64,000 nt of DNA from Candidatus Rhodoferax randersensis (GTDB lineage Bacteria > Pseudomonadota > Gammaproteobacteria > Burkholderiales > Burkholderiaceae_C): positions 1 through 64,000 of the forward strand of contig JADKEH010000014.1 of NCBI GenBank assembly GCA_016718155.1, given 5' to 3'. The number at the start of each line of letters is the position of its first letter. Positions within the stretch are counted from its first letter, which is position 1. Positions 16,524-24,652 of the stretch are shown here, in pieces. Position numbers and translations under genes: made by a program. Below the pieces are notes generated by a model. That model did no database searches. It was not told the DNA's origin and saw only the letters and a list, made by a program, of their open reading frames with translations.

Positions 16524-17504
16524 TTGCGCATGTCCCCTGAAGGCCGCAGAGACGCTTCTGCCGCTAAACCCGGGGATCAGGCGATGCGCCCCGGGAGGAG
16601 AAAAGTGAAAACTACAGTCCCAAAATCGCCGCCGAGCGCGCAGTGCGAATCGAACGTATCCGCAGCACGGACTCTCTCGTCACTCTTCTCCGATCACGCG
16701 AAGACGATGGTCCGTCGATACTCACAGAAAAAGGCACATGTGTCGGCACTGACCGGATACGCCAAGCAACTCAAGCTAGTCACGGGCAAAAACCTCAAGA
16801 ACTCCAAGACCAACGATGCCTGCAGTGACTCAGAAAGCCTCGCCGAAACCGAAGGCAGAGCACGGTCGACCTTGCGCGGCAGGCCCATCCAATCTGCACG
16901 CGTGCCCAGACCGTCAATACCTTACATCTGTAGTCAAGTGCCAACCATCGTAAGGAACCGCGCCTACACCGCTGAGCAGATTCAACTCCTGTGCGCCGAG
17001 GCAGACCCGTGCATGCGTGTGTCCATCTCCTTGGCCAGCGACGCCGGTCTACGGGAAATGGAGCTACTGACGTTGGCGCGATTTTCGCGCCTTACGCCTT
17101 CCGACCGTCGCTGGCACGAGGATCGATTCTCTGGCCGCGCGGACGATGCGCCATTCGTTGTCCACGGAAAGGGTGGCCTCGTTCGGGAAGTGCGAGTCAG
17201 CCAGAGGAGACGCTGAAAGCTAAAACTTGCTGAACGCGCGCGCAGTGAGAAATCATCGGGGTGCGCACCTGATCTCACATTTCGACTTAATTGGGTCTGC
17301 AAGTTTTCATCAAATTTGGCCGACTCTCCCAGCGGGTTCTGGGATTCAGCCAAGGTGGTCACGACCTTAGACACAGCTTTTCCCAACGACGAAGGGATGA
17401 GTTACTGTGCCTCGGTTTCTGCTTGAACAGAAGCCATCCAAATATTGAGTCATAGGTTGGGCCACTTTGCCATCAAGAATACGCTGGCATACCTCCGTGA
17501 CTAG
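16524..17504 (+). pseudogene. Decayed tyrosine recombinase (integrase) A
   Basis: Pieces of a phage-type integrase are readable in different frames. One frame has a SAM-like core-binding segment (ALTGYAKQLKLVTGKNLKN) and the start of the catalytic domain with the first Arg box (SLASDAGLREMELLTLARF), then is lost after VVHGKGGLVREVRV. About 200 bases on, another frame has the H-x-x-R box (GGHDLRHSFSQRR), and a third has the terminal box with the likely catalytic Tyr (LGHFAIKNTLAYLRD) ending at TAG 17502-17504. At least two frameshifts make it inactive. Confidence 0.7.
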
Positions 17505-17594
17505 CTCCCCCAGGCAGACGCACGCGACCTAGCAAGGCCCGCCAGCGCCCGCGACTTCAACAAAAAACTGACTCAGATTTGAAGGATCCGACCC

Positions 17595-17804
17595 ATGATC
17601 ACAGAGTACCTTTCACGTGTGGAGCTAGCAACATTGACGGGGGCAATGCGAGCCGGCAGGCAAGCAAACTGGCTTGGCGAGAAGGGCGTACCCCATCGCC
17701 TAGACGGTCAACGTGTGATCGTGTCGCGCCTTCACGTGCAGGCCTGGCTGGAAGGTCGCGTGGCGGTCAAGTCAAGTGGACCAAACTGGGCCGCAATCCG
17801 ATGA
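17595..17804 (+). CDS. DUF4224-type small protein before an integrase
   Basis: 69 residues, MITEYLSRVELATLTGAMRAG..., ending at a TGA that overlaps the ATG of the next integrase frame (ATGA at 17801). Small proteins with this YLSRVELAELTG-like opening are known directly upstream of tyrosine recombinases in prophages and integrative elements, possibly as excision or regulatory factors. It appears intact although its partner is not. Confidence 0.65.
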   Translation: MITEYLSRVELATLTGAMRAGRQANWLGEKGVPHRLDGQRVIVSRLHVQAWLEGRVAVKSSGPNWAAIR

Positions 17805-18807
17805 AGAAATCCAAATATCCCCGGTTGCGCAGCAAAACGTATCGCGGCCGTTCCGGCCAAGTATGGACCTATTACTTGTACGACATGCGCCCCAACGGCA
17901 CGCCGGACATCCGGCTCGGCAGCGACTACCACACCGCCGTTCAACATTGGGAAAGCTACACAAGCAGTTGCCACTGACGATCAGCCTCTTGCAACGGCGT
18001 TTGATCAGTGGCGCGAGCAAGGCCGCAAGTACTCAACGCCGAGACCCGGCAAGCTACCACAAGCACCTGCGCCGTTGAGAGGTGTTCAGGGAAACTTGCG
18101 TGGTCAGACATCACTCTCCCAGTACTCCGCCAATACCTTGATCCGCCGCGGCGCGCCAAAGTCAAGGCAATCGCGAGTTGGCGGTCATGTCAATCGTGTG
18201 GGGAAAGGCGAGGCTGTGGGGCATGACACAACTCCCCTGGCCAGCGGCCGGCGTCAAGAGTTGGAAGAACCAAGAGCAGCCGAGGGAATTTGAGGTGACG
18301 GACGAGCTGTTCGCGGCGGTCTACGCGCAGGGGGACCGAGTGTTGAGGGACGCGATGGACGTGGCAACCGCCACTGGTATGCGGGTCACCGACGTTCGAA
18401 CTGCCCGACTCCCCATCAACGGCTTCCTGCGATTCAAGGCCGCCAAAACCAAGAAGTGGGCCGAGTTCAGCGTGGAGCAGTCCCCCGTTCTGAAAGATCT
18501 CGTCGGGAGACGGCTAGCCATGAAGGTCGACTGCACCATGCTGTTGACAACTGACACCGGGCGACAAGTGACTGCATCTATGCTGCGCCAGAGGTGGGAG
18601 TATGCCCGCGAGAAGGCAGCTTTGGCGGCTTCCGATGTTGAGCTTGCCGCGGCGATTCGTGCCATGTATCTCCGGGACATGCGCAAGCGGGCAGCAGACC
18701 TGTCCGACGACGTCCATTCGGCCTCCCAGCTACTGCAACACAGCAGTATCAAGCTAACCGAAACACACTACCGAACCAAAGCCACGAGATTGAATGCTGT
18801 GCGTTAA
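17801..18807 (+). pseudogene. Decayed tyrosine recombinase (integrase) B
   Basis: Starts at ATG 17801 with an arm-binding-like segment (KYPRLRSKTYRGRSGQVW) that breaks near 17955; the next frame continues KLHKQLPL and then RPASYHKHLRR before another break. From about 18240 to 18807 the catalytic domain is open: first Arg box in ATGMRVTDV, LRDMRKRAADLSDD at the H/R-box position and the final box LLQHSSIKLTETHYR with the Tyr. At least three frames are needed for the whole protein, so it is non-functional as read. Confidence 0.8.
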
Positions 18808-18871
18808 CCAAACCCGCTTCCTGCGAGGTTGCGCACGATGATGCTGGGTCAACTCATGGTTGGCACCTGGA

Positions 18872-19321
18872 TCAGGGACCAGTCGGCGTCAACAGTCCAT
18901 GGAGGCTGAACTCTGCCAGCAAGGCAATTTGCCCGTCGGGTCGAGCCTTGTTGTAGTAGCGCTCATCGGCGGTGATCAGCACCGCGCCGGGGGTGTGCAG
19001 CGCCACGGCGTGGTAGAGCGTGTCAAACAGATGGTGCTGATAGCGCATGGCCAAGTCCAGCGCGGTGGCATAGGTCTCTGGGTTGACCAGGGTGCGATAT
19101 CGGATGTCAAGAAGATCCAACAAGTCTTCCTGCGCGTCGGCGGGTTTGAGTCGGGCTAAAACGGCAGCCACTTCGGCCACAAAGTGGCCCGGCTGCACCA
19201 TCGGCAGCAAACCGAGCGCCAATTGCTCCAACAAGCGCAGTGCCAAGTCCGTGTGTTGTTCATCGGGGTTGCCGTGCAAAAACCATTTGACCGCCACACT
19301 GGCATCCACCACGACAATCAA
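18872..19321 (-). CDS. PIN-domain toxin, VapC type
   Basis: 149 residues spanning one PIN domain. The acidic residues of the RNase site are visible: Asp6 in VVVDASVAVKWF, a Glu in HFVAEVAAVL, Asp in HLFDTLYHAVAL and Asp in LITADERYY. VapC toxins cleave tRNA or rRNA and are held by a cognate antitoxin. Its start overlaps the end of the small gene at 19318, as in vapBC pairs. Appears intact and lies in the mobile region. Confidence 0.87.
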   Translation of the reverse strand: MIVVVDASVAVKWFLHGNPDEQHTDLALRLLEQLALGLLPMVQPGHFVAEVAAVLARLKPADAQEDLLDLLDIRYRTLVNPETYATALDLAMRYQHHLFDTLYHAVALHTPGAVLITADERYYNKARPDGQIALLAEFSLHGLLTPTGP

Positions 19322-19551
19322 GGGCGGCCTTCTTCACGGGCAGCGCGAAATTGCCCTTCAGTGATGCGGGGTGCGTGTTGCCTGCGCTCCAGGATGCGCT
19401 GATAGGCCTCTTTGCTGCGCTGTTGGCTGTGGGCGCGCTCGACGGCTTCACGCATCAAGTCCGCAATCACAGCACTCTTGTTCTGGCCTTCAAAGGTGGC
19501 GTTGAAAGCATTTTTGATATCTTCGGGGACGCTGAAATTGACAGTGGGCAT
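19318..19551 (-). CDS. Antitoxin partner of the PIN toxin (VapB-like, RHH type)
   Basis: 77 residues starting MPTVNFSVPEDIKNAFN, a beta strand then helices as in ribbon-helix-helix antitoxins, with a charged C-terminal half that would wrap the toxin. It overlaps the toxin start by 4 bases. AAGGAGGTGTC precedes the ATG, a strong ribosome site. Likely autoregulates the pair through an operator in the upstream region. Confidence 0.8.
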   Translation of the reverse strand: MPTVNFSVPEDIKNAFNATFEGQNKSAVIADLMREAVERAHSQQRSKEAYQRILERRQHAPRITEGQFRAAREEGRP

Positions 19552-19702
19552 GACACCTCCTTGTTTGTTGAAAATTTCAACAAGATTGTGACGCCTAAGG
19601 TTTTGCTAGTCAAATTTGGCGATAGCCTGTTGATGCCGACGTCAACAGTGGCCATCAGGGTTTAGCCGACTTTCGACATATTCAACAACGCCGAGACATG
19701 CA

Positions 19703-20689
19703 TCAAGTTGCACTTGATCCATCCAGATTGAGCAACTTGTATTGGGCTGGCGACTCCTCTAGTGCATTGGCTTTCTTGAGCGCCGCAATGAGCCCATCCA
19801 GGTCACCGTAATCAAATTGGACACTCCATTTGGCCATTTTTGCGAGGCTGCAGACGAAGCCATCGGGCTCATTATTGCGGGTCAGTACGCGCGCGCAATC
19901 CACGTACTGTGGATGAAATAGCGTTGGAATGTTGATGCGATTCAGGCCGACACGGGTCAATTCGGAGTTCATTACCAGCCGAGAAAGCCGTCCATTGCCA
20001 TCTTCAAACGGATGGATCTCTGACACAAGAAACGCGTAATAGATCGCCCTGGCCATGCCCTCTGGTACCGTCAATGCCAGTTGTGAGCCTTCAGCCAGTG
20101 TTCCCCGCACAAATGCAGGCCCAACGAATTGAGTAGTACCGGCAAAGTTGTCGACCGTCTTTATCTTGCCAGGATTGACCTCCGGTCGCATCCGTAGCAT
20201 TTCCACATGCCACCTCTCCAGTCCTTCGATGAAGGTAGAACCCGCAGTGGGCGGACTATCCCGATAGGGTGTGTTCATCGCCAGTCTAAAAACACCCAAT
20301 ATGTCGTGCGAATCTTTTGGACGGCTCGACATCAACGTGTTGTGCATAACGATATCGCGAGCTTCTTCGATAGCGAATTTGGTACCTTCCACGTAGTTGG
20401 AGAAATACGATTCCACGAAAGCCCAGTGCTGTCGTGCCTGCCCTTCCTGATAGCGCGCTGTGATATACGGCAGCGCGATTGTCCGCAGATGTGCTGCCAA
20501 TCGTTCAAATCGCCCCATGCGCTCCTGATCAACGGGCGTACCCTGGGCCACGAGCCTGCCATCTTTTGTTTTGAGCGTTCCTTGGGCATGCGTGCCAAGC
20601 AGGCTTCCAACCAGCGCACGAATCTTGTTCACCTCTTTTTCCATGCCCAGAAGTTGGCCGAGTTCTGCAGCTTGATCTCGGATCCTCAT
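19703..20689 (-). CDS. Fic-domain protein (putative AMP-transferase), class II
   Basis: 328 residues. The Fic active-site motif HPFEDGNGRLSR is at about 226-237 and is complete. An inhibitory (S/T)xxxE(G/N) motif, SNYVEG, is at about 97-102, before the Fic core, so the enzyme should be self-inhibited (class II). Fic proteins transfer AMP from ATP to target hydroxyl groups. The gene follows an AbiEi-like gene by 12 bases; sequence around the gap suggests the two were once one protein. Target unknown. Confidence 0.88.
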   Translation of the reverse strand: MRIRDQAAELGQLLGMEKEVNKIRALVGSLLGTHAQGTLKTKDGRLVAQGTPVDQERMGRFERLAAHLRTIALPYITARYQEGQARQHWAFVESYFSNYVEGTKFAIEEARDIVMHNTLMSSRPKDSHDILGVFRLAMNTPYRDSPPTAGSTFIEGLERWHVEMLRMRPEVNPGKIKTVDNFAGTTQFVGPAFVRGTLAEGSQLALTVPEGMARAIYYAFLVSEIHPFEDGNGRLSRLVMNSELTRVGLNRINIPTLFHPQYVDCARVLTRNNEPDGFVCSLAKMAKWSVQFDYGDLDGLIAALKKANALEESPAQYKLLNLDGSSAT

Positions 20690-20701
20690 TCAAGTGCCTT
20701 T

Positions 20702-21208
20702 TCACCCGAAGCGTTCAGCACGGTCACCAAAAAGTTTCCACCGCTGCAGCACCCGCTCGGCTGGGGCCAGTCTGCCAATATTCTCAAGTAACATCCGCGT
20801 ACGGCCTGACCAATGCAGTCCGCTAGCGCCCAATGGCAAGTCCGATGGCAAAGGTCCACGGCCACGCAAGAGAACCAGAGTCAAGCCTGGCAAGACTATT
20901 TTTTTCCCAAACAGAGTTGGATGTGAAATTACGACGGAATGGTCGGCATTGAGCTTGCCGTGCATGGCGCTGACATGGGACACCACACCACCTGGGACCA
21001 AGGCGCCGGCGATGCGTTGCCAGTGCTGTCGCACCAGCAACTCGACTTCAGACGCATCGCCATTTCGAACATAGACACCTTTGGCGATACGCAGCAACTC
21101 CCCTGCTGCAGCTTGGCGTTGCACCTTCCTGGCGTCGGCAGACGAAAGGCTTTCTATCACGAAGACGTCGTCGCCTTGTCGCTTACCGGCTAATTTAGAG
21201 TAATCCAT
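20702..21208 (-). CDS. AbiEi/DUF6088-like winged-helix protein upstream of Fic
   Basis: 168 residues from the ATG at 21208 (MDYSKLAGKRQGDDVF); an in-frame ATG upstream would add an unconvincing leader. The N-terminal part looks like the winged helix of AbiEi-type antitoxin or regulator proteins (RQAAAGELLRIAKGVYVR), followed by the segment GGVVSHVSAMHGKLNADH. It ends LFGDRAERFG, 12 bases before and in the same frame as Fic. Likely functions with, or was fused to, the Fic protein. Confidence 0.7.
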   Translation of the reverse strand: MDYSKLAGKRQGDDVFVIESLSSADARKVQRQAAAGELLRIAKGVYVRNGDASEVELLVRQHWQRIAGALVPGGVVSHVSAMHGKLNADHSVVISHPTLFGKKIVLPGLTLVLLRGRGPLPSDLPLGASGLHWSGRTRMLLENIGRLAPAERVLQRWKLFGDRAERFG

Positions 21209-21663
21209 AGAGTCGGGTTGTCGTATTGCAGCTATTATTATATGACTTATGTCGCGTTGAGGCTTACATGAATATCGACTTCCCTGATTCCTCAAGAGAG
21301 TTTCATGTCGACCATTGACTTGGAAGCGGCAAGAAAAGGTGTCGAAATGTCGGGACTGAACTACCGAATCTCAAGAAATGTCGCTCCACAGCTTACTAAA
21401 TTACAGCCACTTGTGGACTCAGGCATAGACCTCATCATTGGCTATTCGTCCAATGCCGACCACCGTCGGCCCCGAAATAACCCACTCCGCGCCAGAATCC
21501 GGAGTGTCCCCAGCCGACCTCCGTGAGTACGCGTTGATCGCAAAACTTAAGAGAAAACCGTAGGCGCATCGACCGATCCTCAGAGGCGAATTTCAGCCGC
21601 GAATTGGGACAGTGATGCGCCTATTTTCGGCCCGCAACCCGCATGGTTAAGCCATTTCGCTAT
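21209..21663. other. Right end of the mobile region, no firm gene
   Basis: About 455 bases. Two short plus-strand frames are present: one from ATG 21305 (73 residues) and one from ATG 21453 (36 residues, MPTTVGPEITHSAPESG...). Neither shows a recognised domain. AT-rich sequence near 21230-21245 may hold the promoter of the AbiEi-like gene. Confidence 0.4.
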
Positions 21664-21721
21664 GGGGACTCAAAATCCCCCGCCGCAAGGCGTGCCGGTT
21701 CGAGTCCGGCCCCGGGCACCA
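21664..21721 (+). tRNA. 3' fragment of tRNA-Leu(CAA), probable attachment site
   Basis: Contains a 5-bp anticodon stem (GGGGA/TCCCC) with loop CTCAAAA, anticodon CAA; a long variable arm (GCCGCAAGGCG); T arm GCCGGTTCGAGTCCGGC; the acceptor 3' strand CCCGGGCA and a genomic CCA. The expected 5' half (acceptor GCCCGGG and D arm) is absent from the preceding bases. So this is a truncated copy starting at the anticodon stem, as left when an element integrates into the 3' end of a tRNA gene. It marks the right border of the 15.5-21.7 kb mobile region. Confidence 0.8.
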
Positions 21722-22635
21722 TCAATTGACAGACCGTCTTCGACGGTCGGATACCGTAGCAGCAGACGCAGCTCGCGCTTCAGGCGCGTGTTGTCCAAGC
21801 GCCGCGACTCACTCATGAAACTGAGCAGCATCAAGGGCAATTCGCTCTGTGCCGCGCTGCGCGCCACGCGTGGCGGACGCGGCAGACCGTACAGATCGGC
21901 AGCCAGATCAAAGTAGTCCCCCATCTTCAGGCAGGTGTCGTCGTTGACGTTGTAGACCCGTTGCGGTTTGCCCCGCCACAGGGCCATGACACAGGCGCGG
22001 GCCAGATCGTCGGCGTGGATGTGGTTGGTATAGACATCGTCCTCGGCGCGCAGCACCGGTGTACCCTTTCGCAGTCGCCCCGCTGGCGTACCACCTTCGC
22101 GATCCGGCGCATAGATGCCCGGAATACGCAGGATGCTGCTGCGCACGCCGCTGGCGCGCCCGTAGAAGCGCACATTGGCCTCCGCATCGACGCGCCGCCT
22201 TGCCCGAGGGGTATCGGCGCGGGTAGCCCGCGCTTCGGACACGATGGCCCCGGCACAATCCCCGTAGACGCCGCTGGTCGATCCGTACACCAACGTCCTT
22301 GGCGTCGAGCGCCGGCGCAGCACCTGCACCAAGGCACGCGTGCGCGCATCCTGCCAACCCTCGCCTGGCGGTGGTGCCAGATGCAGCACACGTGTTGCCA
22401 GCCCGGCCAGGCGGCGCAGCGTGTCGGGCCAGTCAAGGTCGCCGCACAAGGGCGTCATGCCACGTTGGCGCAGCAAGGCAATACGCTGCGACGACGAGGT
22501 CAAGGCCAGTAACTTGGCCCGTCCATTTAGACCCGCGGCCACGCGCAGACCGACGTCACCGCAACCGACGATCAATATGCGTTCACGGCGAAAGCGGGCC
22601 GGCAAGGCGCCAAGAGGGGTCTGGTTTGAAGGCAA
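21670..22635 (-). CDS. NAD-dependent epimerase/dehydratase-like (SDR) protein
   Basis: About 321 residues from a TTG at 22635; an ATG at 22680 overlaps the start of the divergent reductase gene and would leave no promoter, so I prefer the shorter form. Rossmann motif ILIVGCGDVGLRVA at the start, then YGSTSGVYGD at the usual SDR Ser/Tyr region, though the YxxxK motif is not clear. The last about 16 residues (GARGRTRTGTP...) are read antisense through the tRNA-Leu fragment, with the stop in its anticodon loop. Substrate unknown. Confidence 0.75.
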   Translation of the reverse strand: MPSNQTPLGALPARFRRERILIVGCGDVGLRVAAGLNGRAKLLALTSSSQRIALLRQRGMTPLCGDLDWPDTLRRLAGLATRVLHLAPPPGEGWQDARTRALVQVLRRRSTPRTLVYGSTSGVYGDCAGAIVSEARATRADTPRARRRVDAEANVRFYGRASGVRSSILRIPGIYAPDREGGTPAGRLRKGTPVLRAEDDVYTNHIHADDLARACVMALWRGKPQRVYNVNDDTCLKMGDYFDLAADLYGLPRPPRVARSAAQSELPLMLLSFMSESRRLDNTRLKRELRLLLRYPTVEDGLSIDGARGRTRTGTPCGGGF

Positions 22636-22678
22636 AATCGAGCGCTGTTCAGATAGAAGCTTCAAGGATACCGAAAAC

Positions 22679-23749
22679 ATGGCCAGTTCCGACGCCGTCG
22701 CGCCCAGCTTCCAGATAACCGTTCAGCCCAGCGGCCGCGTATTCGCGGCGCAGGCGGGCGAAGCCATCCTGCCGGCCGGCATCCGTCAAGGCATCGGCTT
22801 GCCCTATGGCTGCAAGGATGGCGCCTGCGGCTCGTGCAAGTGCCGGCTGATCGAAGGCCGCGTGGTGCATGGACCCCACCAGAGCAAAGCGCTGAGCGAG
22901 GCCGAAGAAGCCAGCGGCCTGATCCTCACCTGCTGCGGCGTCCCACAAACCGACCTGGTTCTGGAAGCGCGTCAGGTGACAGAGGTGGGCGCCCTGCCAG
23001 TCAAGCGCATGCCCACACGGGTCATGCGCCTGGAAAGAAAGTCGCCTGACGTGATGTTGCTCACGCTCCAATTGCCGGCCACCGAGGCGTTTGCCTACCG
23101 CTCTGGCCAATACATCGAGTTCATCCTGCGCGATGGCACGCGGCGCAGCTACTCCATGGCCAACGCGCCGGCCGCCGTCGGCAGCACCAGTGCCACGCTG
23201 GAACTGCACATTCGCCACATGCCGGGTGGTCGTTTTACCGATCACGTTTTCACCACCATGCAGGAGAAGGAAATCCTGCGCGCCGAGGGCCCGTTTGGCA
23301 GCTTCTTCCTGCGCCAGGACTTCACCAAACCGATGGTGCTGCTGGCCTCCGGCACGGGCTTTGCGCCGATCAAGGCCCTGATCGAGCAGATGCAGCAACA
23401 GGGCATCAACCGTCCCGCAACACTCTATTGGGGTGGACGCCGCCCACGCGACCTGTACATGCATGAATGGGTTCAGGCCAGGGTCGCCGAGATGCCGCAC
23501 CTAAGCTACGTGCCGGTGGTATCCGACGCCTTGCCCGAGGACGGCTGGAACGGGCGGACCGGCTTTGTGCACCAAGCCGTGTTGCAGGACTTGCCCAACC
23601 TGGCCGGCCACCAGGTCTATGCCTGCGGCGCGCCCATCGTGGTTGACTCGGCTCGCGAAGCGTACATCGGTCAGGCGGGCCTGCCCGAGGACCAGTTCTT
23701 CGCCGACGCCTTTACCTCCGAAGCGGACAAGGGCAACCCAGGTGCCTGA
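22679..23749 (+). CDS. 2Fe-2S/FAD NAD(P)H reductase (CDP-6-deoxy-glucoseen reductase-like)
   Basis: 356 residues. N-terminal plant-type [2Fe-2S] ferredoxin domain with CKDGACGSCKC and the fourth ligand in LTCCGVP; then an FAD-binding barrel (RRSYSMANAP) and an NAD(P)-binding domain (LASGTGFAPIKALI). It passes electrons from NAD(P)H through FAD to the iron-sulphur cluster and on to an unknown acceptor. In Burkholderiales this gene is widespread and not tied to deoxysugar synthesis. The same module is fused to a cytochrome b at 45077-47005. Confidence 0.88.
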   Translation: MASSDAVAPSFQITVQPSGRVFAAQAGEAILPAGIRQGIGLPYGCKDGACGSCKCRLIEGRVVHGPHQSKALSEAEEASGLILTCCGVPQTDLVLEARQVTEVGALPVKRMPTRVMRLERKSPDVMLLTLQLPATEAFAYRSGQYIEFILRDGTRRSYSMANAPAAVGSTSATLELHIRHMPGGRFTDHVFTTMQEKEILRAEGPFGSFFLRQDFTKPMVLLASGTGFAPIKALIEQMQQQGINRPATLYWGGRRPRDLYMHEWVQARVAEMPHLSYVPVVSDALPEDGWNGRTGFVHQAVLQDLPNLAGHQVYACGAPIVVDSAREAYIGQAGLPEDQFFADAFTSEADKGNPGA

Positions 23750-23808
23750 AGCCGTTTAGCGCCCGCAGGCATTGACCACCAGGTCCCGGCATCGGATACT
23801 CGGACGCC

Positions 23809-24618
23809 ATGGCTTCCTGTTCCCCTGCACACCGACGGTCCGAGGTCTCTCCTCGCGGATGGCGACGACTGGTCTCATGGCTATTGCCTGTAGCGATCGT
23901 CGTGGGAGTGGGCGTGGGTTCGACTGCACAGGCGAGCGAGCCGGTCCGAATCGTCACGGAAGAGTTCCCGCCCTACAACTACACCGACCAGGGCCGAATC
24001 ACCGGCTTGAGCACGGACGTCGTTGAGGCCGTGTTGAAAGAGCTCAAGCTGCAGGGCAACACCCAGTCCTTGCCATGGGCGCGCGCCTACGATACCGCCA
24101 GAAATGCCTCGGGCGTACTGATTTACTCCATTGGACGAACCCCCGAGCGGGAGGCGCTGTTCAAGTGGGTCGGTGTGATTGCGCCAACCGACTACTACCT
24201 GTACGCCCTGCCTGGCAAGGCGTTCAAGATCGAATCGCTGGAGATGGCCAAGCAATACCAGGTCGGCACCGTGAACCAGGACGTGGGCGAGCAATTCCTG
24301 GTGGCGCATGGCTTCGTCAAAGGCCAAAACCTTCAGTCCAGCGTCAAATACGAGCTGAACTATCAGAAGCTCAAACTTGGGCGAATTGACCTGTGGATCA
24401 TGTCCGAGCTCACCGCCAACCACTTGGCCCGCCTAGCCGGCGACGATCCCGCCAAGACCTTGGCCAAGGTCTACCGCATCAACGATTTGAGCCGCGAAGG
24501 CTACTACATGGCTTTCGGCAGCCAGACCCCCGACGCCACCGTTGCGCAGTTCAAGAAGGGGCTCGATGCCATCAAGAAGAACGGGACCTTCGACGCCCTG
24601 AAGAAGAAATGGCTGTAG
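23809..24618 (+). CDS. Periplasmic solute-binding protein, family 3 type
   Basis: 269 residues with an N-terminal membrane/signal segment (about 20-42) cut near AQASE, then a bacterial extracellular solute-binding (SBP_bac_3) fold: VRIVTEEFPPYNYTDQG at the start of the mature protein and GTFDALKKKWL at the end. No ABC permease or ATPase genes are adjacent. Instead a diguanylate cyclase and another binding protein follow, so it may serve as a sensory ligand binder. Confidence 0.85.
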   Translation: MASCSPAHRRSEVSPRGWRRLVSWLLPVAIVVGVGVGSTAQASEPVRIVTEEFPPYNYTDQGRITGLSTDVVEAVLKELKLQGNTQSLPWARAYDTARNASGVLIYSIGRTPEREALFKWVGVIAPTDYYLYALPGKAFKIESLEMAKQYQVGTVNQDVGEQFLVAHGFVKGQNLQSSVKYELNYQKLKLGRIDLWIMSELTANHLARLAGDDPAKTLAKVYRINDLSREGYYMAFGSQTPDATVAQFKKGLDAIKKNGTFDALKKKWL

Positions 24619-24652
24619 CAGCACTCGCGTCAACCGGCAAACCGGGGCTTGC

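Noticed and set aside
21305..21526. 73-residue frame at the right end of the mobile region
   Set aside because: Second half is basic and Pro-rich like a frame-shifted translation; no family seen, so kept only as a note in the regional entry.
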